From Mesaphorura yosii (taxonomy: Eukaryota; Arthropoda; Collembola; Poduromorpha; Tullbergiidae), in NCBI GenBank assembly GCA_009869945.1, contig WIXG01000123.1, positions 1 through 64,000 of the forward strand: a stretch of 64,000 nucleotides of DNA. The letters run 5' to 3'. Position numbers and translations under genes: made by a program. Positions within the stretch are counted from its first letter, which is position 1; the number at the start of each line of letters is the position of its first letter. A model generated the notes under the pieces. It did no database searches. It had not been told where the DNA came from and saw nothing but the letters and a program-made list of their open reading frames with translations. This document shows, piece after piece, positions 1 through 14,500 of this stretch.

Positions 1-3000
1 CCAGTCGGGGTGGGTTATGCTCAGGTGGGGGAGGAAGGGAACTTCGGGGGGTCTCAGTCATGGATTCTTATTTTGGTGCTCAAGTGACGGAGCAGGCACG
101 GTGCAGAGTGCTAAAGGAAAAACTTGACGAAACATAAATAAGACAGAAAGCAAAGTTGTTTTAAGTGTGAGGCTTCTTGACGGCGATGGCACTGTGTATT
201 AGACATAAAAGAAATCTTACCAGTGAAAAAATGGTCGTCGGTGGCGGTTAGACGGTGAGTGGAGATGGGATGGGAGATCAAGCAGTTCATGATGATGATG
301 GATGGCCCGAGTGAACTCTCAGATGCCAAGAGATCAAAGTTTGATCATCAGGAGACCGGCCGACTCGAAGTCGCGACTCGCGATCGAAGAGACAAAGATA
401 ACACAGTTTTGTGCTAACCTCAGCGAATGAACAATAAACGCGTGCGACATTAAAGACCCAAGAGTCGAGTTATAAAAATAGAAATAAATGGAAAAAGATA
501 TTACGACAGATTACGCCGGCAATTGTTTTCAGAGAAAGACTTTTAGGTCGTCGTGAGCTAATTACCCGTAGCAGGAGGCATTACATTTGCGAAATTCCTT
601 CCACGGAATTGAGTTAGGAAGGTGCTAAAGTATTGCATTATTTTCAATTCGAATGAAACCTGCAGCACCCTACTATCGCGATTCAGCGGCTTACGACATA
701 AGCCAATTAATTGGAAAATTAGAGCACAATTAATTAATTGAAACCTCGAAAGCAGAGTGGCGGAGAATTTTCATACATAGTCTCCCTTTGCCCTTCTTCC
801 ACAATTAAATATCAATTTCGTTGAACGGGGAAATCTTAAAAGTCAGTGTGAATGAGAGTCGTTCTCCGAATTCTGCGTACGCAATTAATTCAGTTTGGCA
901 CGCGCAATTTTATAATACCCAGATTAAGAAACCGTGTAGCCACGACGACGCAGAGGAGGGCAAGTAAAATTGGAACGTAATCATGAGATCCTTTCATTCG
1001 TGTCCCCCAAGTCATTGCCATTGTCTACCGTTGACAAAGAGAAAGCCATTCTCTGCGTGTTCGCTGTACGTTGGCAATTTAGTACATCGCTCATGTTCTC
1101 AGTCGTATGAATCAATCCTCTTTGCCAACCTACCATAAATAATGCTACGTACTTAAATAGAATTTATGGCTGGTCTGCAGCATTTAGGCTGATTTCTTGT
1201 TGCAATCCTTTTTTTCATGCAATTAGTCAGTGTATCGACTTTCCAAGCTCTCAAATAGAGGCAGGAGAAGCTTTCAGTCTCCAGACGCTTCGAAAGACAT
1301 GGAAAGTCGGTTAGTCCCGTTTTTGGTCAGAGTCCAGCAACTGAAAACAAGGCCGGCCCTCGTTTGCATAAACATATGATAATTTAAGAAATGCGTGTTG
1401 CCTTGTGCTTGCTCTCGGCTAACTCGTAACTCGCTTTCCAAGTAACTTGCAGTGCCTGTGAAACCGATTGCTATTCCTGGAATCACATTTCCCCTGACGA
1501 GGATGATGCAAAATGTGCATGAAATACGCTAATGATTCAAAGAACAAACGAAACTTCGAAGGTGTATCCGATATCTTCTTCTGAGCACGATTCGTAACGA
1601 GTTCGTTGGCTTTTCCTTGAGTTTCGCTCTGTTGGGCAATCGCCATTTTAATTAGGCTACATTTTTCATGGAAAAGATCAGAAACAGCTGTGAAGGCGTT
1701 CAGTATGTGTTCACGGTAAGAAATTGACATGTGGTTTGAATGTTTGCATTTCGGGTTCAATATTAGGCTAGCATTCGTGTAAAGTTTAAGTATTTGCGCT
1801 TATATTAGTTACTGGTTGGTGGCGTGGCGAAAAAGAAAATACAATGCAAACAAGTCGAATTTGAAAGAAGACTGACAACAAGGATTGAATAATGTAATAC
1901 CATAAAATGCATGTTTGAGTGTCTTTGTCGGAGCCATGCTCGTGTCTATCAGTAGCGTCAGTGTCGGAAGACAGACCAAAGCTAGAGACGAGAAAACGAA
2001 TTTTTGTTGCTGGCGAAAAGAAACATGAGACCTATACAAAATGAAACCCGGAAGACGGGCAATCTTGTTTACAGTGCGAGATCGCATCGCATTATGTATG
2101 ACTAGCGGAAGTATTTACACTCGCTTGGACTTAGATTCCTTTAATCTCGTGCTCGGGAGTGTGACCTCCTCAACATAATAGAAGCAGGCACTTTGAACTC
2201 ACTGTACAATCTGAATGTGAACGGCATTCGTTTCTCGTTTGTAAATAACGCATACAACTTCAATTTGAAATAGATTTTTAGGTCGTTTCACTCTAATGGA
2301 ATGAGGGATGGCTAGATTTCATTTAATTCCATCCAAATCCAATTCTGGGAATAATTTCAGCCAACTTGTGATTACACTAGTGTTCGATTTAACTAAAATT
2401 CGATTTAACGTAATCAAGATCGTAGACTAAACTCCCTTCGGAGAACTATCGAAGAAAAAATTTAATCACTTAATGTAAAATGTAAATAAGTCCCGGCAGC
2501 TCAACTTTGCAGCATTGTGCCAATACCAATTTCAAAGTTCCACAGAAGCTGCAAAAAAGTTTGTTGAGAGCGCAATTGATTTTTGCTAGCAACTTTACTC
2601 TTTGATTTCTTTCGCCCACTTTTCGTGTTCCCACCGTCAGTCGTTCCCAGCCAAGGTAATCCGTGGCGTGAATTGACAGTTTTCCAGTTTAAGCTAACAA
2701 GTTCAGTCAGGAACTTTCTTTCTATTTTAGGGTGTGGGTGAAGACTCCACCATAAAATTATTCGCTCGGGGATAGCGCTCGATGAAGCCGGGTAACTGAT
2801 TGATTAATGCATTTCTGGAACGAGGAACTTTAAGAAATAAAAACATTTTTGCCTCAACACGATCTTGAAGGTTTTCTGGGCCACAGATGCTATAAACACT
2901 TTGCAAACTTGTTTAAGAGAAAATCGACCCAAAATTTCGCATCATTTATTGCTGGAAATGTGTACCTTATCTGGTTTGAGCCACATGTCCGCACTTTGCA

Positions 3001-6000
3001 CTAGCAAGGTTTCATAAATCAATTCAAAGCGCACTCGCTAAGCTTTCAGCTTCAGCTCTGTTCTCATATACTCGACTTAATTGACATTAATCACACCACT
3101 CGTGTCTGCGAGTCTCGACAATTGCCTCACGCTAAAAATAGCCAAAAGTGAAACTAAGTCAACTGGACTAAAATGACATGAATAAATTCTAGGAGTACTC
3201 TGCAGCTCGTACTGCAATAGCCGAGGTGCTGATGCATGGTGACCATGAAAGTTGCATGTGTGCCACGCAAACGAGTCTTTTGTTTCGTCAACGTTCAGTC
3301 AGCCTGATTTGACGAACTAAGAAAGTCCAGACCAAGTCGTAATTTATTTGTGTTTTCTAACTTTTCTAGTTTCGTAAGTTTCTGTTTCATTTAAAAATTT
3401 TCCATTGACGACTCAATGTTTCTTGTGAGTACGCGCATGCTACAATCGAAATTAGTTTTGAGAGATTCGACTTGGTCCACGGTGGTACTTGAAGTAGACG
3501 GTTCCAAGTAAGCCACTTACAAAATGAGCAAAACACCAGAAGGCCGTTGCGGATCGCTCTGGCGCGCGGTGACAACATCAGAATAAAAGATTAAGTGCGA
3601 CATGAAATGCTTAAGACAAGACAAATCCATTTTGTCAACTGTTCGTGCTCGTTTTCCTTCCTGTTTCTTTGTGCCCGCGTTTCCTGCCTGTGTCTGTCCC
3701 TCGCTGTGACTAATACTCACTCATCTTCTGTTCTCCAAGTCCACAAAGCAAAGTGAAGCACCAAGCTCGTTGCTCTAAATAAGTGCAAGTAAACCTACTC
3801 TGCGAATGTGAAAGCCAGAGGTCTTAAGAAATGTCGCGAGGGCTTTCGTTTTGCGACGTGCCTCGCCGGGTAATGAACAGAAAGCAATATAAAATTGATC
3901 GTCGCAGAGATAATGGATTTACGCCGTATGTGAAGCGCTGGCCTAAATTAATTGAACCGAACTCGGGCCTCGTGAAGAGGTGGAGCAACACAACGTAAGA
4001 GCATTGCAAAGTCGTTCATCGTATTTGTCACTCGTAATGAAGCAAGTTATTTAAAGTCTGCGCTCATTTCGTTTCATGTCGGGAGTTATGAGTGGTGGGT
4101 TGCTGTAAAAACTGGAATAAAAAGCGCAGCGAACAGAATGAGTGAAGAAAAGTTCTTCTCCAATTCAATGGAATATACGCTTATAATGGTGTAAGGAAAA
4201 TCAAAAGTACGACACGACTCAAAGCCCGCCTGCTCTCGTCATTAAAGGACTCAACTCGGCGGATTGGTATCAAAAGACTTTATATATACGTTCGTACGTA
4301 TACGTGTAAATGTAATACGTTCAACGTGTGCCGTGAACTTGTTGCGACAAACTTTTACTTGGAAACTTTCCCCGCAATTACATTCGCAAATTATATCGTA
4401 TAATCATACTTAAAACGGATTCGGCCTTTAATAACCGGGCGGAACTTTCAAATACAACCTTGGAACGGTGAAAGTTAAACCTGTAACAAGATCAGCTACA
4501 TGAGACTAATTGCATGAAGACCGACACGGCTTTAGTACACGTACATCGGTACAAAACCCTTTGTCGTCTCATGATTAAGTGCACTGTCGCACGGTCGTCG
4601 ACTGAAATATGTGCTTATTGATGGCACTTGGTCGGGCATTGGACAGCTGCAATAATCTGGGCTGTCAAGTCAGTCAGTGGATTGAGACGTTGAGAACCCG
4701 AACCAAAAAGACAAGCCACTTACCTTTTGCTTTTGTCTTACTTTCTCTCCCCTTTTCTCGATTGCCTTTTTACAATTTTACAATGAAGGCAGACATAGAA
4801 GCATGGTTAAGCTTAAGTATAGAGCAAGTCGGCATTTTTTCTCATTCACTTTTTCCCATTTCAACTAATCTTAATATAAATCTTTTTAAACAATTGTAGT
4901 ATTGTATCGAACTCCGTTCTGTACGGGCTCTGGAGCTCGCATCCTTTTGTAATTCAGAAGCGACGCACTACAGCAGGAATCCACTTCACTCGTTACTTGC
5001 GCTTCGCGTTCTTTTTTATTTGAACTACTTTATAAAGAGTTTGCAGTCTATTCGAATCGGTGAGAGTATCCTTTTCACAGTCTAAAATACAGTTGGCAGT
5101 GTGCTCACTGCCGATTGTGAGTCAATAAAATTATAAAGATTAAATAACTCGTTGAGTTTCCTTCCCCCCCATTTTTAGATTCAACGTCAACATCCTTTCT
5201 TACAAGTGAAGACCTGATCACACAGTGCAAATCGAGCATGTGCGAGTTATTGAACTGAGTTCAAGAATGGAGCATTCGATCTGTAATTAATATTCTAGAA
5301 CGCAGCGATGGAAATCGAAAGCAGTGCGAAACGGAGTGCGATGAGCTAAAAGCCAGACCCGGCAGGAGAAGCTCTAGACAGCATGTCTTAATAAATCTTC
5401 CACACGCCCTGAAAGATGAGTCGTAGCGGGGCTCTGCAAAAAATCGTGTAGAGTCATCACGTAAATTCTTATGCAGAAGAGGCTCGCTCTTTCAGAGAAA
5501 GTATCTCATTTTTCAGGGAAAGCAAGATTTAATATTTTTGACGGAAATTAAAATCTTTTCTACCCACCCAGGCCGGCCTCTCATTCCGACGTAGCATCTC
5601 AATTTACTTCAGCGTGCTGATACGCTCAGCATGCTGGAACGTAATTATTTAAATGCAGATCTCACTTACGCCACACAACGCGCTGCATCCCAGCCACCTA
5701 CTCAAACAATAGCATTATGTTGCATAAATGGCGTAGTTGAGTAAAAACCGAGAAGGAAGATAATGCTGCAATTGTAACTCTTCATCTCGGTTTCACTTTG
5801 TAGCCGCAACGAATTAGCATAATTGCATAAGGCGCCTCAGCCACGCAATTTGACATTCGAGTGGGAAGCAGGAGTCCTTTCTTTTGACAGTGAAAGTATG
5901 ATTTAATATTCAGTAAACAAATATTTGCGAACCGCATTCGCTTCGGCGTTTTCTTTTTACCGCGAGCGAATTTACAAACTCTGTGCATATTGCATGGTCC

Positions 6001-8338
6001 AAAGTGGTATTTAGTTTTAAACCCGTACGCTTTATACGCACACCTGCGGGACGTTGACACTTTCTAAACCTTAAAGTTTATAATCTTTTGAGCTACGAAT
6101 CACGAAGTAATCTCAAAGCAATGTCAAATAGAGTAAAGCAAAAGAAGATGAAGCAAGTCCAGTAATTCAATGAACCTGACACTTGACAAACACAACAATG
6201 AACATGCCCGATTAAACCAAGGAACAACAATTGCAAACTGCAATCCAGATTCATGCACTGTGAAGAAAGTTTCGGGTGTGCGTACGAGACAACGCGGCCC
6301 AACGAGTGCGAGTGTGTAATTGTTTTCTATACTCCAAACGCCGTTTGCAATTCCGCAAGACTACGAAAACCAACACGGCGACGAAATGTCAATTCGTTTC
6401 CAACGTGGCCATCAACGAACAAGATACAGATACTTACCAGTCACACTCAAACCGGCAAGTGTTCTCTCACTTTTCACAAGCTTCTTTCCAGGATTTGAGC
6501 TCAGAGCCAGTCTAACGGCCAGCATCCGAGTTTTGCATACCCAGCATTGGGTTCCAGCCGCTGGAGTTTACGACACCATTCGTGAGATGGCAGAGAACCT
6601 GCAGAAGCATCAAGCGCACAAAACACGCGTTGTCAGACGTTTGCTGCACGATCTGGCCTGGCTTGAGAAGTCAGTCGTGTAAAAAGTTTCGGCTTGCCAA
6701 GTGCAATGCCAGTGGAAAGGAAAAGTCGGAGAAGCCAAGCCGAACCTGTCGTATTTTTCAATCTTTTAATCTCTTTTTACTTGTTTCTGGAAGACTAGAA
6801 TTCTCAAAGTGACAATCCGTTGAGTAAGCACTTCTCTAATGCCAGTGCGTGTGCCAGACTGTCGAAGGAATAGTTCTGGTTGCAGTTCCCAGTTCGCAGC
6901 CGTGTCAAGGGACATTAGTAGCAGGACGGAGAAGATTCTCAGAGATTAATTCCCTATTTAAACAGCTCCGGTCGTCCTGTTCCGTGCGTTTAGAATGCTG
7001 ACTAGCGCCAAGCTGACAACATTTTTTGCGCAAGACATGATTACAGATGATAGACGCAGTCAAATTTTTGCAAATTCAGATTTTCACACATTTCAAGTCG
7101 CAAATTATCGCCTACAGTAAAAGTCATTGTTTCACTCCCTTGTTGACTGATGTGTGGTGCGCATTTCATTCTCAACGCATGCTTGCAAATGCCGCGTACA
7201 AAAATAGAACTTCGTCTTCATTTTCACAAATGTGACTTGCAAATTATTAGTAATTTACCAGTCGCATCTTCCATCTTTCTTTGATTTGATTCTGGATTCG
7301 CTTCAGCATTGCATTCTCGTTAGTTTTATCTAAACTTTCTCATCTGCTATGAACTAAAGCTCAAGTATGCGAATGTGTCTTGCCGTTGGAGGTTCACACT
7401 TCTGTCTTTCGGTTCCTCTGGTGTTCTGTGTGCACACGGAAAAGTGGCAAGGCAAGAATGCCGTCAGTTCATCTGGCTGCTCACACTGTGTGGATTGCAC
7501 GGTAGCAGCGCAGGGCAGTACGGCAGTGAGACTTGGAACTTTACAATTGGAAATCATCTCCAAGTTTTCTCTCTTCCGCTGCTGCTCAGCAGCTCACAGA
7601 CTCTCTGCCTTGTCGTTGTTAGTTGTTCTTCCTAGACCGTTGTGACTTTCACAGCATCAACTCATCATTCGTCCGCCTCATTGCATTGTTTCGCTTGCTG
7701 AGGGCATCGAGAAAAGATTTTTTCTAATGAGCAGCAGTTCAACTTAACTCATTCGTGTTCGATCAACTTCTCTTTAACTCTCACTTCGTAGTACACGAAA
7801 ACAACAGGCGAGAGTGAAATCTGAGAAAAATCATTGTCCAAGTTCTGGTGCGAGGAAAAGTGTGAAAAAAGTCAAAGCAATAACACAAAAGACTAAATTC
7901 TCCTGTGACTTGCTTGAGAACAAAAAAGAACGAAACAATTCAGACAGTGAAAGCAATTGAGAGTCATTCCGAGTGCGAAAGTGTCTCTTCATTGACTTGT
8001 CACGAACAAAACACTTTGCACGAGTCGAAATTGAAGGCTGGCTCACAAAGGGCAGTAGCACGAAGCTCGAAGTTAAATTCTCCATTTGGGTTACTTTATT
8101 CAGTTACAGAACGTTTGACTCTAGATTTTGTCTAATTAGAGCCTCGTTGTCATCGATGATATGAACTTTGTCATCTAATTCCTCGAATTCTTTCTAATTA
8201 TTGGTTTGCTTTCTTGCTGTTTGGTTCTTACTTCGCTTTAACTTGTGTTTGTGAGGTGTGAGTGTCTGCGAATCCGGCAAGCTCCCTTCATCCTCATCTT
8301 ATTGTAGTTGCTGTTCCGTGCAGTGTAATTCTTCAAAG
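1..8338. other. 5' flank / possible upstream intron of the CNG-channel gene; no gene seen
   Basis: No open frame here shows family similarity, splice-consistent continuation or coding-like composition. Overlapping frames near 6253-6682 (+) and 7354-7645 (both strands) are open by chance in several frames at once. The first supported channel exon (from about 8339) has no methionine and no in-frame upstream start, because an in-frame TAA lies at 8326-8328. At least one more 5' exon must therefore exist, in this stretch or left of the window. I could not identify it or a promoter. Confidence 0.5.
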
Positions 8339-8508
8339 TGGCTTTTCGAAGAGTGAGACGTGATTTTTTTAAACGAAAAGGTCATCAGAATATTCATGTG
8401 CCAAAGCCACCACCACCAGACAATCGAGTATGGACTGTGGAAGACATAGACTTTATAAACTTTGACTTTGTCAACCTTCCACCGGAGTACCAGCCCGAAG
8501 TGCTCAGG
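8339..8508 (+). CDS. Cngl: Cngl exon 1 of those visible (N-terminal cytoplasmic)
   Basis: Encodes a basic stretch (RRVRRDFFKRK), then KPPPPDNRVW and DFVNLPPEYQPEVLR, ending CTC AGG before GTAATT (phase 0). The acceptor is uncertain. The strong pyrimidine-tract CAG at 8321-8323 would bring in the TAA at 8326-8328, so I used the weaker AG at 8337-8338. No Met is present, so this is an internal exon. Confidence 0.65.
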
Positions 8509-11500
8509 GTAATTGACACATGAAACTCAGTTCCAATTGCGATGCGCGCACGATTCTCCGAAGAGTCTTTTGATAAGTGTTAAGCTAAACCACAAAACTG
8601 TATTCAATTTTTGTACTCTGGTTTCACTTGAATCTGTAATCGAATATGAATTCGTACGTGCGTCCCGCACATTAAATTGTTGGATGCACAAAGTTATCGA
8701 GAGTAGAACTTCAAACCGTCACAATGCATGTTATTAATATCGAATTTCGCAACTCTAATTTCCTCCCGACAAATGTCATTAGTGTTGAATCTCAGTTTCA
8801 GTTTGTCAAAACTTCAAGTCTACACAGACTGGAAAATTGAGTTCATTTGCCGTGCCTTGAACGCGTGCCTCAAAAGAAAGTTTCTTCTTTCCGCTTCGCA
8901 GTTTGCAGCTTGCGAATAGCAAGCAAATGATGAATATAGTTTTTGTAGCTTGTTTCAAGTTAATTACAAAACCCCTATGAGAATTCAATGAATGTGGTTT
9001 TCCTTTCTCGATGTGGTGAACCGGAGCGCAGTGTTTGCTGGGCTTGAACACTTGTCAGATTTTTCTTGTGCTGAGCCTCAGTTTACAGCATGCGCTTTCG
9101 CTGTCCCATTTTAAGGCCTAAATTGAAAATTCTTGATTGCACTAACTATACACTCGAAAGTTTCATAAGAGTCATGGCTGTCTGCCTTCTGTTTGTGTGG
9201 TGGTCGGCCTTTATGCCGTCTGGCTTTATTTATGTCATGTCAAGTGCTCCACAACAGGATCTTGTTTCCTCCGACATGTAAATGCAAATTATACGCTACA
9301 AACTTTAAACTCTAAGTAAAATATTTCGCCTCAGCTTGTAAAATATAGCATCATTTCCTTTTGGTCCGAAATGATGAGGCCTGCCTGGCCTCAATTCTAG
9401 AAATTCCAAGTGCGGCAACCGAGACTGGAAGAAACGAGGCTGGTAAGGGAGCATGAAAGCAAAGCAAGAGTCTAAATTGAGTAACTACGTTTAAGCAGTT
9501 GCCTGCTCAATTTTGCAAGCATTGTGATCATGATCGTGATCACTTACTTTATGTTTCGTGAGCTAACATTAAGGGTTTTACTGTGAAGTTTAATACGCTG
9601 TGGTGTATTTCGAGGTACACTGCAGCACTGCGTGTAAATGGTTTTCATAATATTGAGAAATGTAATTTACATCATTTGAATATTATATCATCGCTTTCCT
9701 CGTCCACCGCGCCAATGCCGTTGGTGACTTGACTGCACAAGCAAGTATGATTTATTCTCCTACTTGATCAAAAGAGCTCCTCCGCACCTCACTGCAGGCC
9801 ATATAGTGTATACTTTTATTATGACTTTCATCTTTCCAAAATTTGCACTCATAAATCATGTAATAAGAAAAAATTGAAATCCAATATGAAACTTATTACA
9901 CTTCCGTAAAAATTACGCAGTCGTCTATGGCACACAAAAAGATGGGTCAACCCAAAATTATGCAAGACAACTTGTAACTTTCTGATCATGGCGCGTTGTC
10001 AATAATTTATGCAGCCCGATATGGCTCCAGTTTTTAGTTTGGTCTATAACTACATTCCTTTCCATTTCAAGAAAGGGAGGCAAAGTTTTTCTGATCCCAT
10101 TCTACAAAAACTATTCGCAACTCCCATGATCCACAAAATTTTAGTTTGTGACAGAAGAAACTGCTCTTTTAGCCTTATGGAAGATATGCATTTCTTCACG
10201 ACAAATGTGACACAGTCTAATGCATGGGACTCAGGACGACGAATTTTTCTATTCTTCCGAGATGAATTTCTGCGAATACTGCCGCTGCGTTTTAACGACT
10301 GGAGCCACCCGTGCTTCACATAATAAAATAAAACTAATAGTTTCTTTTGTTTCGCGAAAAAGACGAAGGTGGACGGGAAAGACGCGACACGGGGGCTCCT
10401 GACGACTGTGACTGCTGAGCACAATTTTAATTTCCTGAATAAAATGTGCTCGGTGCGGCGCCCATGCACAGTGAATGCGAATATAATTGCGCGAGTCAGT
10501 GTCAGTCAGCAGTAGATAAAGGATAAAATCAAGAGTAGAAATGGACTTATAATAGTGGAAGTAATGGGCTTTAAAGCAGCCAGTCACTCCATTTCGGAAC
10601 TATTCATGTTGCTAATACATTTCCTTTCCCCATTGTTCGTGTTCTTCGTATTCTGTTGCCACCAGACAAATTTCCAATATTTACTGACTTGGTTTAATTT
10701 GGCGAAAGGCATAGTGTCCTTCCTCGTTGTCTCAGTACTTAATTCTTGATGAATCTTGTCCAGAACTGAGAGTTAAAAACTGTTTTTCTGAGAATTTGTT
10801 AGCATTCATACAAGAGAGTTTCTGAAATTGGTGATCACAAATCATATTGCTTTTAACTGTAACGTGAAAAGAAACCCAGTCGATAAGGCCACGGCTGCTA
10901 CCAAATTGTGATATCCTTTCCAATTTATTTATTATCCCAATTCATGGAATTCCAAGCAAATAGGCTTTAGATTTCAAATTAGTCGTATTATAATTTAATT
11001 TGCTATACGAGTTCCAGGAAACTATTCGAGATTTCGTGTCGCGTGAATTAGGTTCCCAGAATTTTATTGCTCATAATTTATCAAGCGTACGAGGGACAAC
11101 GGCGAGCACGTTCGGCAGCACACGCTCCATTTCTCACATGAGTGTGTTACAATAAATTTAAAAAAGGAAATATTTATTATATCGTATTATGAGATTACGT
11201 GACACTTTTTGCAGTTGTCTCAGCCGCAATACTCCTCCCTGGTGAGTACGTGTGATAACAACACGGACAGCCGAATTTGTACAATGGCAATGGATGGACC
11301 GTCAAATACATGGCTCCACGGTCCTTGTTTACAGCACAGTACACCACTGTACTCGAGTTTCATTTTCTCGGTCGTGCCGTGCTCTCATTTCATGGGAAGA
11401 AAATTCTGTTTGTCGAGAAAGTAAAGCGGAGGCCTGCCTGCGTGGCAATCGTTCTGCTGTCCTTCCCTTTGTCATTATTTAAAGCCAATACACGTAGCAC

Positions 11501-14500
11501 AGTCTCAATTTTGAATAAGGTTCAGTCAACGCGTGGCGAGTAAGTCCCTGTCATATTGTTAAGCGCTGGTAATTGCCCGAAGATCACGTACACTCTCACG
11601 CGACAAATATTCCGAAGCACGCAGAATGACTTGACCGGGCCTTTATAATTGCTTCTGAAGTAATTGAGGCGTCACTTCCTCTGAAACTACATCAAACGGA
11701 CCCAGCAGAATTTATGACAAGCTCCGCGTCCACGCTCACCTTTGCTTCTGCGCGACTAAAAACCATGAACGACCTAATTTCCTTTTCTGAATCACTACGA
11801 AGTGCCTTGGTGTCCGGCGTAAAACGGCGAGCAGGAGCAAAAGTGAAAGCTGAAAGAGTGAGCTTGTACACACACTGCGAGTCTGCTGAGTGGTTCGCAA
11901 AGCACAGCGGTGACAACGTAGGAGCAAGTTAATTTGATTAGGAAGATGACTAATGAGAGTGTATTGTATAGTGAATTTCTTGCAAACAAGATTTCTTTCT
12001 CGGGTGACTGTGATCCTAATGCATGTAAACATCCAGACAAACACGGCGTGATCTCATGTAAATGTGCAGGATCTTCGCGGGGATTATCAACGAAGCTGCT
12101 TGAGCTGGTTACCATTGACAGCGTTAGGATTTGCGTTCTTTTCAATTTTCTCCTGCTGATCGGCGAGTAAATAAAATTGGAATTGAATTCGCAGCGACTG
12201 ACGCACGTGCTATATACCACATGGGCAAAATCTAAATATTTGCATTCCTTTTTTGTGCTGCAGGTGGAAGAGATCGAGGGCAAAGGGTCTCCAAATGACA
12301 ACTCAGACTCGCCCGTCGAAGGGACAAGCAGTCGACACGGCGGCCATGGTGGTGGTGGCGGCGGCGGTTCATCGCGCGATCCGGAAGGTGGCACTTCGTC
12401 TCGACGCACAAGCGGATCCAGCGGCGCTCAGGAGCGGCACAGTGACTCGACAAGTAAAACACATGACTCGTCACGGTCTCCGTCTGAGAGTCCAGCACAC
12501 CGGTAATGTTGCGAGATACATAATTAAATACGAATCTTTTACATATACGTAGTAATGAAATCATGCCATGCGTAATTCGTAGCACAGCTTTTATACATTT
12601 GCGTTGACGTTTACGTTCAAGAGTTTCGGAGATTGTGCTTGGGACCACGGTCGACCATTTTAAGTTAGCTATGAAGTGAGTATGTATTCGAGTGTAACAA
12701 GGATGCGAAAAAACATACTCGTAAGGCATGAGCTGCTGTGAAAGCTTTTCAGTTGGCGAGGCAATTTTATTCTGGCTTTGGAGTCGAGCTCACAATCAGT
12801 ATCTATGAACCGAGCTTAAATTACTGAGGCGAGTATGCGCAAATGCTATGATATCCAATGCGAGCGTTTGTATGTGCAAAATATTAGTATCTGTTATTTA
12901 TTACGCTGCTGCTGCTTTTTCTGCTACTGCCAATGCTCTTTCAATCTGGCTGTGCAAATAATTGTTCTTTATATTTTTGATTATGCATACTCGCAAAATC
13001 CTTGCCGCGCCATTCTAAGTACCGATTCAGGGCGAGAGGCACGTTCGATCACAGCAGGCACGAAGCAGACTTCTAAAGAATTAAGGGAGAGGCCCGAAAG
13101 GCTCAAAATTGTATGTCGCCAATTGCTATTTTCGTTCAAGCTGAAGACGAGTACACAAAAATGTGTGAGATCCTCAGGCCCTTCCCTCTAAATTGAAAAT
13201 TGCGAACGTCGACTTTGGAGTCACACCAAGCACAATGAAGACAATGAATGCGAAATCATCGAAGGACCACAAGTTCCTAAATGAATTCCGTATTTCAGAC
13301 TTGAGAGCAGATCTAGATCCAAAAGTGTTGGAGAGCAACAATGGACGAACCTTCGAGCTGTGATGGCTTGGTATGCTCGACTTAGGCGAATCAAGAGGTC
13401 GGTACCACACTCACACGTGCTATCTGAGTATGTGCCGTGCCGTGCCGTAACTGTGCGCACACGTACTTGTTTCTGTGTCTTCTTCTCTGCTCTGCTCTAC
13501 TAACCGAACAACCAGCCAACCCCTAGAAAAGTGCCCAATGCCCTTCGCGCCTTGTTTACCCAACAAGGAGAAAGTAGCTCTTCAGTCTCGCCAACACTAT
13601 CATTGCGTGTACCCTCCACTTTTCTCTTGGTCTTGCTCTCGTCTTGTACGTACGTGTCCCCTTGACTTCACTCTCTATCTGTGTGTGGTGTGAAACTTAA
13701 CTCCGCAGGACAGCCTAGTGCCAGTGCCGGATCTACTCAATCAGTACCTTCGTGCGTGACGCTCCAATTTAGCTAGAGACAAAGATAGATTTAGCTCAAT
13801 GCATCAGTGGCCGCTGTCTAACAAGATAATGTCCAAAAGTAAATGAATGATGCTTTTCCAGGAAGGCAAGCCTGTAATCAAATTTTCATTTTGTGTTGCC
13901 GTATTCAATGCACGGTATGCCTTGGCCGTCGTTGTGCGATGCTGGTCTTTCATCTTCACGAGACGTGTCATTTCTTACTATTGTTATTGTGTGGTCTGCC
14001 TCCCGTCTTCCCATTTGAATAGCGAATGCGAATCGTTGTTGACTTGTGGCTGACATTTCCCTTCCTGGCGCCGTGTTGTGTGTATTCTGCTTCCCAGCTG
14101 GTTCGAAATGAAATTTTATACTTGTGGTAATTTCTCTTCTCCATTTCGCTCGTGTGCCAATGCGAATCTTCCTGTTCGCCTCGGTTCGTTGAATTCGTTC
14201 ATCGTGTAAATTGTAAATCTTGTGTGGTAATGTTATGGAGGAAAGAATTTATTTCGGTCATGCTTGAGCAAAGTGCGAATGGCTTAATCCCAGTTTGCAC
14301 CTTACACGTGTCCTGCGTTTGAAATGACCTTTGTAATACTTTCGCTGTTGTAAAAAGACGAATCTTGTTAATTACACTTGTAAATCGTAAATTGGAATGC
14401 TGGACTTGCAAATCCGCCTGGAATTAATTCTGCGTTCTACCAGGTGTTCGTTGCATGGCTCGAAATTTCCCTCTGACTGCTGCACCCTTTTACCAAGCTC

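Noticed and set aside
6253-6812. Cluster of overlapping plus-strand open frames, the longest 120 codons
   Set aside because: Open in three frames at once, no recognisable domain, and no splice-consistent link to the channel exons. A 5' UTR exon here cannot be excluded.
9520-9545. GATC-rich imperfect palindrome
   Set aside because: Short arms (about 7 bp) and no context; expected by chance in this much sequence.
10050-10587. Minus-strand frames of 139 and 112 codons
   Set aside because: They overlap each other and a plus-strand frame inside a channel intron, with no family similarity.
11795-12729. Minus-strand frames of 204 and 165 codons
   Set aside because: Antisense shadows of channel exon 2, produced by its Ser/Gly-rich sequence.
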